A stretch of DNA of 7,393 bases from Glaciimonas sp. (GTDB lineage Bacteria; Pseudomonadota; Gammaproteobacteria; Burkholderiales; Burkholderiaceae), in assembly GCA_014377145.1 (NCBI GenBank), contig JACMQE010000033.1:1-7393 (forward strand), given 5' to 3'. Below the pieces are notes generated by a model. The model was not told the origin of the DNA. It saw only the letters and a program-made list of their open reading frames with translations, and did not search any database. Each line of letters begins with the position of its first letter. Position 1 is the first letter of the stretch. This document shows positions 1 through 5,461 of this stretch, piece after piece. Position numbers and translations under genes: made by a program.

Positions 1-1
1 C

Positions 2-319
2 CCGGTGCTTCGACTGGCCGGGCTGCCCATCATCACCGAGTGCTACCGCAGCCCGGAGCGTCAGGACGAGCTTTTTGAGCAAGGGCGCAGCAAGCCGGGG
101 CCCGTGGTGACTTACAAGCGTGGGGGTGAGTCGAACCACAACAAGGCACCCACGCCGGCGTTGGACGTGGCCTTTTTGCTGGTTGATGGGTCGGTATCGT
201 GGTCGGGGCTGTTGCTGAGCAAGTTTTCGCGGCTGATGAAGGCCGCCGATGCGCGGGTGCATTGGGGCGGCGACTGGCCCAAATTCAAAGACAGGCCGCA
301 TTTCGAGGTGCTGGGCTAA
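2..319 (+). CDS. Peptidase M15-type endolysin, 3' part (5' end outside window)
   Basis: This is the C-terminal part of a zinc-dependent peptidoglycan peptidase of the M15 / L-alanyl-D-glutamate endopeptidase type, which cuts peptide stems in the cell wall. Numbered from the GTG at position 5, it shows the YRSPERQDEL block (residues 14-23), the SNH...ALD zinc motif with H45 and D54, and the closing WGGDW (87-91) and DRPHFEV (96-102) with the third ligand H99. The GTG is unlikely to be the true start: the frame is open to the window edge, and the family normally has a helix before the YRS motif. The gene is GC-rich, unlike the genes from 723 to 6447. Family members are typically phage lysis enzymes, and the tiny hydrophobic gene that follows fits a lysis module. 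A chromosomal wall hydrolase is the alternative. The family call is firm; the phage origin is an inference. Confidence 0.88.
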   Translation, partial: PVLRLAGLPIITECYRSPERQDELFEQGRSKPGPVVTYKRGGESNHNKAPTPALDVAFLLVDGSVSWSGLLLSKFSRLMKAADARVHWGGDWPKFKDRPHFEVLG

Positions 320-363
320 GCCTGCACCTTACTTTTTCTTCACCCTTTTAACCATTTTCAAAT

Positions 364-450
364 ATGAAGCTCTGGCAGATACTCGTACACGCGGCCGTCA
401 ATGTGATTTTGCAGCTCGTGGACAAGAAGCGTGACCGGACCGGCAAGTAG
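364..450 (+). CDS. 28-residue hydrophobic peptide next to endolysin
   Basis: A short frame beginning ATG-AAG-CTC-TGG and ending in TAG encodes 28 residues. It starts MKLWQILVHAA, continues with a hydrophobic stretch to about residue 19 (VNVILQLV), and ends in a strongly charged tail (DKKRDRTGK). One short membrane or amphipathic helix followed by a basic tail is a plausible lysis-accessory peptide. In Bacteroidota phage-like regions, tiny proteins of this build (early MK..W, one hydrophobic helix, about 30 residues) are often found beside a cell-wall hydrolase; the 'smalltalk' proteins are an example I recall. It lies 44 bases after the endolysin stop, and a strong hairpin follows 23 bases after its own stop, so the two genes could share a transcript. 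There is no clear Shine-Dalgarno. A chance frame cannot be excluded at this length. Confidence 0.5.
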   Translation: MKLWQILVHAAVNVILQLVDKKRDRTGK

Positions 451-473
451 CCGAGGCCTGCACCTCCACAAAC

Positions 474-520
474 AACGGGGCCAGATGGCCGGGCGTGACG
501 TCCGACTGGCTGGCCTCGTT
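474..520 (+). terminator. Long hairpin, probable terminator of the endolysin block
   Basis: Positions 474-495 pair with 499-520 around a TGA loop. The outer AACGGGGCCAG (474-484) pairs with CTGGCCTCGTT (510-520) with one G:U, and the inner CGGGCG (490-495) pairs with CGTCCG (499-504), leaving two mismatches in between. It follows the small peptide gene by 23 bases and sits where base composition changes from GC-rich to AT-rich. The downstream bases (GCTAGATATT) are only moderately T-rich, so termination is likely but not textbook. A structured RNA or recombination-related role is possible. Confidence 0.5.
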
Positions 521-668
521 GCTAGATATTACTAGCTCAATCCCTGCATAGACAGCATTTGTATTAAAGCTAGTGCGCAGCTTTTAAGTGTATGTTTGCG
601 TGCTCAACCCTCTTCAGTTCGATTTATCTGAAAGTATTTTGGGCGTCACCTGCCGAATTATCAGATGA
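521..668. other. Intergenic DNA upstream of the GAF gene
   Basis: No gene is visible here. Small structures are present: GCTAG/CTAGC (521-525 and 532-536) around six bases, and TTAAAGCT / AGCTTTTAA (about 564-588), a hairpin with one bulged T. A perfect TANNTTTG match, TATGTTTG, lies at 591-598, but no TTG is found 17-23 bases before it, so it is a weak second promoter candidate. The stretch is AT-rich like the genes to its right. Confidence 0.4.
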
Positions 669-704
669 TTTGAGCAAACACTCTTTCCAGCATTAGTTTG
701 CTGA
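669..704 (+). promoter_or_regulatory. Candidate Bacteroidota-type promoter overlapped by an inverted repeat
   Basis: TTTG (669-672) is separated by 20 bases from TTAGTTTG (693-700), a 7/8 match to the Bacteroidota -7 element TANNTTTG. The spacing is right, and transcription would start about 15 bases before the ATG at 723. A perfect 7-base inverted repeat, AGCAAAC (673-679) and GTTTGCT (696-702), covers the -7 element and half of the spacer, where a dimeric repressor would bind. No regulator gene is visible next to it. Confidence 0.38.
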
Positions 705-722
705 TTTTACTAACAGCTTTAG

Positions 723-1463
723 ATGAAAGAATACATTAAAATATTTCTGCTCTCTGCTCTACCAGCTATACTACTTTTTGCCGGTAGGTCCGGTTACGTC
801 TCGGGTTATTTTGACTCTAATGGTTTGCTACCAGCAAGCGTTACAAAGCCAGAATTTGAATTTTTCTGCTTTCTCGCTGGCATTATCATCTCAAGCACTG
901 TTTTACCCTACCAACTGATAAAGGCAAAACAGGAAATCAAAGAAAAGGACAAATTGCTGGTTGATATAGTCGTTTTTAATAAGGAGAACTTCGTAAGCAG
1001 CATTAAGTCTATTATCAAGAAGCCAGGTAAGGATTTAAGAACTAGGCTATTTGTTCCTGAGCCAAAGGGGCTCTTGCAAAAGGTAAGAAGAAAGGCTAAT
1101 GTCTTTATTTTGAAAGACATTAGCGGATTAAGTGACCCACTAAATGCCAAGCACTTAAAATTTCAAGTATCACCAATATCTGAAGGTGTAATTGGTCGCG
1201 TTTACTCACAACGAACAATAATCACATATCATCATGGCGATGAAGATGCCTCTGGCTACTCATTGGATGACTATCAAAAACTTAACACTTCTGATATTAG
1301 ATTTATATGTGCAGGTCCAATTTTCAATAAAAAAAGCGAGATTGTTGCTGTGTTAGCAGTCGATAGCACCACTGATTGCAATATGGATTCTAAGGCGCTT
1401 GATAATTGTAAGCTTGTGATGGCTAGGTATTGTTCTTTCGTTGGCGTGAATGTTAACCTTTAA
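723..1463 (+). CDS. Membrane-anchored GAF-domain protein
   Basis: This 246-residue protein has two hydrophobic helices near its N-terminus (about residues 5-21 and 47-64), then a charged helix (about 64-80) leading into a cytoplasmic domain. The C-terminal half reads like a GAF fold: EGVIGRVYSQRTI, then RFICAGPIF, then EIVAVLAVDS, which matches the usual GAF order of strand, Pro-Ile strand and final 'vLavD' strand. GAF domains bind small molecules such as cyclic nucleotides or act as dimer sensors; the ligand cannot be read here. No kinase, cyclase or nuclease domain follows, so the output is unknown. The stop is five bases before the next gene, so the two probably share a transcript. Composition is clearly AT-richer than the endolysin, which suggests separate acquisition. 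The GAF call is from pattern recognition; membrane topology is predicted, with the loop between helices outside. Confidence 0.78.
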   Translation: MKEYIKIFLLSALPAILLFAGRSGYVSGYFDSNGLLPASVTKPEFEFFCFLAGIIISSTVLPYQLIKAKQEIKEKDKLLVDIVVFNKENFVSSIKSIIKKPGKDLRTRLFVPEPKGLLQKVRRKANVFILKDISGLSDPLNAKHLKFQVSPISEGVIGRVYSQRTIITYHHGDEDASGYSLDDYQKLNTSDIRFICAGPIFNKKSEIVAVLAVDSTTDCNMDSKALDNCKLVMARYCSFVGVNVNL

Positions 1464-1468
1464 TTCTT

Positions 1469-1687
1469 ATGAAGAAGCACCCTCATAATTCCAAAAAGGC
1501 TAAGAACTCCAAGAAAAAATCACGCAGCCGTGTCGTAGGATTTAGGCCATCTTTAAATTCAAACCAAACTACAACTGGGTCAAACCTTACCTCCGCTGAA
1601 GATTTGCTTCACGAAGTGTTTATGAAGAATCTGCCTGCATACCTTGAACAAGAGCTGAAAAAATATACATTACCATTTAAGGGGTAG
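1469..1687 (+). CDS. Small lysine-rich protein of unknown function, paired with the GAF gene
   Basis: I do not recognise this 72-residue protein. Its first 22 residues are very basic (MKKHPHNSKKAKNSKKKSRS), the middle is Ser/Thr/Asn-rich and probably flexible, and residues from about 43 to the end (SAEDLLHEVF, then LPAYLEQELKKY) look like one or two amphipathic helices. The basic tail could bind nucleic acid or acidic membrane lipids; the helices could bind the GAF partner. It starts five bases after the GAF stop, without a Shine-Dalgarno, which suggests translational coupling. The strong hairpin at 1728 lies 41 bases after its stop and closes this two-gene unit. The tight spacing and matching AT-rich composition support a real gene. 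Confidence 0.68.
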   Translation: MKKHPHNSKKAKNSKKKSRSRVVGFRPSLNSNQTTTGSNLTSAEDLLHEVFMKNLPAYLEQELKKYTLPFKG

Positions 1688-1727
1688 GGCAATTGCGAAA
1701 AGGCGCTGTAAACAATCTGTACTTCCA

Positions 1728-1794
1728 TTACTAACAATAAAAGGCCGGCCAGTCGAACAAGATGTTTGACTGGCCGACCTTTTATTGTTAGTAA
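1728..1794. terminator. Bidirectional terminator, 31-position inverted repeat
   Basis: Positions 1728-1758 pair with 1764-1794 around a five-base loop. Of 31 positions, only 1745/1777 mismatches and 1755/1767 is a G:U. The GC core (GGCCGGCCAGTC against GACTGGCCGACC) is flanked by AAAA on one side and TTTT on the other, so each strand reads as a GC stem followed by TTTTATTG. It lies between two convergent units, 41 bases after the small basic gene on + and 154 bases after the ATPase stop on -, and can end both. Confidence 0.85.
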
Positions 1795-1947
1795 AAAATA
1801 GCTCTCTTAAGCTCTTTAAGTAGGAGGCTTCCCACAATTAAGTCAATATCGGAGGATAACCAATATACTTACCCTACCACACTATTTAGGTGAAAAATGT
1901 GGCGAGAAACGTATTCTAGAACACATAACTGGTTCGGAGGTTAACTC
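1795..1947. other. 3' trailer between terminator and ATPase gene
   Basis: No convincing gene is seen; the only ATG frame on + (about 1898) gives 15 residues. A near-direct repeat is present: TCGGAGGATAAC (1849-1860) and TCGGAGGTTAAC (1934-1945), differing at one base. The stretch would be the 3' untranslated part of the leftward operon. Confidence 0.4.
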
Positions 1948-3492
1948 TTAAACCTGTGAAAACAAGTCAGGTTCACTTGGTGAATCAGCCTCGGATTCGT
2001 TGGCCTCGTCGTGAATCTTGTAGGGAGTTCTAAGAAGATTGTCTTTGTGGAAACGTACGGTGTGAGCTTCTACTTTACCGGTCATTTTAGCAGCAATGAA
2101 TTCGGCAATGGCATCATAGACGCACTGACGGACGTAGTCGGGATAGCCGGCTGCCCCGATTGTAATTAAATAAGGGTGCTGGTGGTTAATTGAAACCGAA
2201 ACAGTACGCTCCTCCGCCAGCATCTCCATATGATAATAAGCGCTATCCGGCCGGGCCTCGTGGTCAAAATATAGTTTGACGCGAAGGCTTCCAACCTGAA
2301 TATCCATCCTCGGCGGCTTTTTGGCTACCTCGGCCATTACAAGTTTAGAGGACGTTTCCAGAACGGTCTCAGGCGGTGCTTCTACTAGCTCTATGGTATC
2401 GATAGCTGCATTTGAACCTAATTCCTGTTCAAGCTGACTTACTGCTTCGTCAATATCCTTCTCTGTTGGGCGGCGAGTATCACCTTTATAGGGGGTTCTG
2501 GCCACTTGCCGGAATGTCTTGCATTCTTCGGCAAGTTTTTCTTCCAGAATCTCCTGCTCGTCGTCTTGCCAGCTAATATCTTCTTTAGTATGGTTGACCT
2601 GGAAACCATCTACGTTCAATTCGCCGCACAAGCGTTGGTTGACTGTATCGTTAGACCCCTCTTCTTGGCCAAAAATTGCTGCAGGTTTCCATGCAGTCGG
2701 GTACCCACGAATTACACGGTCATTTTGCAACAATGAGAAGCCACCAAAAGTACGCCCACCAGAAGCCAGTACGCCTACCCATCCCGTAACAGTTTTGCCG
2801 TTAACATCAATGCTAACATTCTTAAGGTACTGGTTTCCTTCTTTATCATTTAAAAAGGACTTAGACCCAAAAGACTCCCATTTAACTAACTCATTTTGAA
2901 ACCAGATTTCAGTGGCCCCCTCTTTTAAGTCACGCCGATAGATTGATGCGAGGTGCTTGCGAGTGTTGTTTTTCGTGGCGGTAGAGAAACGACGGTGCAG
3001 CTTACCAATCTTGATTTCTGTGTAATGTGCTGACTCTTCTGCGGGGTGAATATCGGGGGCCAGCAGGCCGGTACGTCTCTCTGCTACCGCTGGAACATCA
3101 ACGGTAACACGGACAGACTCCTTTTCTCCTAACTTTTTTGTTTTGATAGTCCACTCGTCGCCGAACCAGCAGGCAGCTGTTTTGAGTCCCATTCCATACT
3201 TGCTTCTTCCTCCTTCACGGGGAGGATTTGCAGCAATCAGCAGGGCAGCTTCCAGCTCTGTCTGAGACATACCGATGGAATTATCCCGAATGGTGAGAGT
3301 TCGGGTGTCCGGGTCATAGAGAATGCTGATGGTCAGCCTCGTATTCTCATTTTCGTAGGCAGCATCAAGCAGCGCCTTGTTGTCGCGGTAGGATTGGGTT
3401 GAGTTGTCTACAAATTCGGCTAGTGCGAACCAGACGTTGTAGGAAAGACGCTTGTATGAATTGATGGATTCAATTCCGACGCTGAGCTGCAT
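1948..3492 (-). CDS. MORC-like (paraMORC) GHKL ATPase
   Basis: This 514-residue protein starts with a GHKL ATP-binding domain: N-box AEFVDNS with E26, D29 and N30; G1 box DNSIGMS (70-76); G2 box SKYGMGLKTA (97-106). These bind ATP-Mg in Hsp90, MutL, gyrase B and MORC proteins. The following region (about 110-330) fits an S5-like transducer domain that closes on ATP and dimerises. The C-terminal part (about 390-490) is a further alpha/beta domain I cannot name, ending in an acidic flexible linker and the tail PDLFSQV. There is no histidine-kinase phosphoacceptor. Prokaryotic MORC relatives are known to lie in restriction-modification neighbourhoods with SF2 helicases and nucleases, which is exactly the setting here. 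It is the last gene of the operon and overlaps the nuclease gene by 23 bases. I infer an ATP-driven DNA clamp or remodeller that helps the helicase and nuclease act on unmodified DNA. Confidence 0.87.
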   Translation of the reverse strand: MQLSVGIESINSYKRLSYNVWFALAEFVDNSTQSYRDNKALLDAAYENENTRLTISILYDPDTRTLTIRDNSIGMSQTELEAALLIAANPPREGGRSKYGMGLKTAACWFGDEWTIKTKKLGEKESVRVTVDVPAVAERRTGLLAPDIHPAEESAHYTEIKIGKLHRRFSTATKNNTRKHLASIYRRDLKEGATEIWFQNELVKWESFGSKSFLNDKEGNQYLKNVSIDVNGKTVTGWVGVLASGGRTFGGFSLLQNDRVIRGYPTAWKPAAIFGQEEGSNDTVNQRLCGELNVDGFQVNHTKEDISWQDDEQEILEEKLAEECKTFRQVARTPYKGDTRRPTEKDIDEAVSQLEQELGSNAAIDTIELVEAPPETVLETSSKLVMAEVAKKPPRMDIQVGSLRVKLYFDHEARPDSAYYHMEMLAEERTVSVSINHQHPYLITIGAAGYPDYVRQCVYDAIAEFIAAKMTGKVEAHTVRFHKDNLLRTPYKIHDEANESEADSPSEPDLFSQV

Positions 3493-4279
3493 TAGGAGTA
3501 GAGATTAAGTGTAGGCGTTGTTCTTGGCCGAGGTTTAGGGAAAAATTCTTTTCAGGAGGGAAATCTGACTTGTTGACGGGTATTAGCCAGCCTTTGAGTC
3601 CAAAAATCCTAAACACCCACTCAGACTCAATGCCATTGTACACAACCGGGATTTTAGACCCGTCGGAAAATGGCACTGCAGCTGGGGTCAAGACTCTGAT
3701 GGCTTGCTTAAAACTCTCGTCAACTACACAGTAGGATAGCTGGGTGTCAAATGTATTAACATTATCGCCGTTTATGCGGAAAACAAACTCAGCAGAATCG
3801 CCTAGACGAAAAATTTCAAATATTGAGAGTAGTGCGTTACTACTATGCATAGCCTCCGCCCAAACCTGATTCGGTCTGTTTACAACTACTATAACGGTGG
3901 GTGGGGTGTTGGCGAAAAGCAGTTTTAGCCGTTCCTCATCCAAGCTGGGAGTATATTTCAAGACTGATTTGACATGGCTTGGCCCGTATTCTCCTTCACG
4001 GAATGTGTGTACCTGAGGGAGAACGTGACTGTGGAGAGGGTGCTGAGCACGCTCGACTTCGCCAATGTACCAACGTCGATAACCTTGTTCAATTAGTGCA
4101 AAATCAGGAATCTTGTAACCGTGCTCTGCGCTGTAGACCTCAGCTGTGAACCGTGTGTATATGTAGCCTGGGAACAGGATCTGAGCCCTGCTCGCCATTG
4201 CCCCTTGCACTTCTGCTTCATTAAAAAGAGAGAGAGATACTTCATTATAAACTTCAGAGTTTCTTATTATTCTAGCCAT
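3470..4279 (-). CDS. PD-(D/E)XK-like nuclease candidate with an ExE motif
   Basis: This 269-residue protein has no family name I can assign. Residues 55-93 look like the core of a PD-(D/E)XK nuclease: YKIPDFALI with P58-D59, then RWYIGEVE with E74 and E76, then PQVHTF with Q89 about 13 residues later, resembling the Q..(Y/F) position seen in Shedu- and Holliday-resolvase-like members. An N-terminal helix carries E21 and E23. The usual lysine of ExK is replaced by E76. That may mean a variant metal site or an inactive DNA-binding fold. The C-terminal half is mixed alpha/beta with no recognised domain. Its start follows the helicase stop by three bases and has the operon's best Shine-Dalgarno. 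It is the only nuclease candidate in the operon; the helicase is too short to carry a nuclease domain, which supports the role by elimination. Confidence 0.6.
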   Translation of the reverse strand: MARIIRNSEVYNEVSLSLFNEAEVQGAMASRAQILFPGYIYTRFTAEVYSAEHGYKIPDFALIEQGYRRWYIGEVERAQHPLHSHVLPQVHTFREGEYGPSHVKSVLKYTPSLDEERLKLLFANTPPTVIVVVNRPNQVWAEAMHSSNALLSIFEIFRLGDSAEFVFRINGDNVNTFDTQLSYCVVDESFKQAIRVLTPAAVPFSDGSKIPVVYNGIESEWVFRIFGLKGWLIPVNKSDFPPEKNFSLNLGQEQRLHLISTPNAAQRRN

Positions 4280-4282
4280 TGC

Positions 4283-5461
4283 TTACTCCTTAACTTCTAG
4301 CCATTTTATGGAGGTAATTTCCTTCATGTCAACCGCTTCTTTTTTCAAACGTGATTCTTCAGGGGGAGTGCCATACAAGGTGTAGATAACAGCAGAATCC
4401 TTGTTCTTTGCGTGTCTTAAGACCCTGCCTAGTCGTTGGATTCGTTGCCTTGTACTAGCAGTGCTGCTTGCAATTATTGCTACAGAAGCTTTTGGCACAT
4501 TCAGCCCTTCATCGAGGGCACGGCAACAGACAAGGCATGAATAGAAAGCATTCTTGAAAAGCAACAAGTTTTCCTGCCTCACCCCTGGAGACATTCGTGT
4601 GTGATAGATGGTCGTGTGAATGCCCCGAGCTTCAAGTACCTCACGAAGCTCAATAGCGGAGTCTACAGATTCATGGAAAATAATAATCCGCTCTCCTGGG
4701 TGTTGCAGCGCCAATTTTGCCGCAAGTGGAATGCGTAAGCGACTATTCCAACTCACCCTGGCGCGTTTTCTTAGCAACGCTTCAATTATGGTCTTATCAG
4801 CTGTCTTGCTTCTGAGCATGACGGCTACGCGGCGCGTTAGCGCGTCGTACTCGTGTTGCTCCTGCTTTGATAGAGGGAATTTGACGTTGACCAAGTTAAA
4901 GGGCACAATGACTCGGTCGGCGTAGGCCTGCGCATAGTCATAGGTATAAATAACATCTCCAAGGACTGGCTTGATGAACCGCAGAAACCCATCGTCATAC
5001 TGCCGTTCGGGTGTGGCTGATAAACCAAGGGTAGCAGTAAACTCACCGTTTAAGGCTAGAGCGTTCTTTTCACTACCTGCACGGTGACACTCATCAACTA
5101 TTAATAATGTGGGGCGCTTCTTGGCTAAAGCGTCAAGCCTATTCCGAGCTGAGTTTACTACTGAAACGACGAATTCAAATTTTTTCCCTTTGTTGGCTTT
5201 ACCAACGCTTACGATTGAACTTGCATCTACCCCTAAATCTGATATTAACTCAACAGCCCATTGGTCAGCCAAGGCAATTGTTGGAACCAGAATGATGATT
5301 TGACCAGTAGGCTCTTTGCGTTTAAAAGCTTCAATGCACAGTAAAGCGAAGGTCGTTTTTCCGGCGCCAGTTACGGCCGAAACAACTCCACGCATATTCT
5401 CTAACCAAATGACCAAAGCGGCTTCCTGCCATACTCTAGGTTTGATTTTAGGAGAGGGCAT
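4283..5461 (-). CDS. Superfamily II (DEAD/DEAH-type) helicase of a restriction system
   Basis: This 392-residue protein is a compact SF2 helicase/translocase like the ResIII group. The motifs are in order: Trp-Gln near the start (W11-Q12), Walker A TGAGKTT (31-37), VPTIALADQW (59-68, motif Ia), DECH (123-126, motif II), SATPER (148-153, motif III), IIIFHESVDSA (motif IV, about 260-270), DEGLNVP (317-323, motif V) and QRLGRVLR (342-349, motif VI). All catalytic residues are present, so ATP hydrolysis and DNA translocation are expected. There is no attached nuclease, methylase or recognition domain, unlike type I HsdR or type III Res, so it must work with separate partners. The start overlaps the methylase stop by one base (TAATG), showing translational coupling, and the stop is three bases from the nuclease start. 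Confidence 0.93.
   Translation of the reverse strand: MPSPKIKPRVWQEAALVIWLENMRGVVSAVTGAGKTTFALLCIEAFKRKEPTGQIIILVPTIALADQWAVELISDLGVDASSIVSVGKANKGKKFEFVVSVVNSARNRLDALAKKRPTLLIVDECHRAGSEKNALALNGEFTATLGLSATPERQYDDGFLRFIKPVLGDVIYTYDYAQAYADRVIVPFNLVNVKFPLSKQEQHEYDALTRRVAVMLRSKTADKTIIEALLRKRARVSWNSRLRIPLAAKLALQHPGERIIIFHESVDSAIELREVLEARGIHTTIYHTRMSPGVRQENLLLFKNAFYSCLVCCRALDEGLNVPKASVAIIASSTASTRQRIQRLGRVLRHAKNKDSAVIYTLYGTPPEESRLKKEAVDMKEITSIKWLEVKE
4286..4291 (-). promoter_or_regulatory. Shine-Dalgarno AAGGAG of the nuclease gene
   Basis: On the - strand AAGGAG lies six bases before the nuclease ATG (4279-4277) and overlaps the last sense codons of the helicase gene. It is the only strong ribosome site in the operon; the other three starts have none. 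It confirms the start and suggests the nuclease can be translated independently of coupling. Confidence 0.65.

Noticed and set aside
249..434. 61-residue frame on + overlapping the endolysin end
   Set aside because: It runs mostly in another frame of the endolysin and the small peptide gene, and its sequence looks like a shadow translation.
908..1150. 80-residue frame on - inside the GAF gene
   Set aside because: Antisense to a clear coding gene, with no promoter or recognisable domain.
1728..1794. CRISPR repeat or tRNA
   Set aside because: It is a single inverted repeat without copies, spacers or cloverleaf; terminator fits.
1898..1945. 15-codon ATG frame on + between the terminator and the ATPase gene
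   Set aside because: Too short, no ribosome site, and antisense to the operon's 3' trailer.
2519..2899. 126-residue frame on + inside the ATPase gene
   Set aside because: Antisense shadow with Ser/Pro-rich low-complexity translation; the opposite strand encodes a well-supported ATPase.
1948..3492. Sensor histidine kinase or MutL
   Set aside because: It has the GHKL ATP-binding boxes but no phosphoacceptor domain, and no MutL endonuclease motif was seen; the restriction-type neighbours fit paraMORC better.
4283..5461. Type III restriction subunit (Res)
   Set aside because: At 392 residues it is far shorter than Res and has no C-terminal nuclease motif; a stand-alone SF2 helicase fits better.
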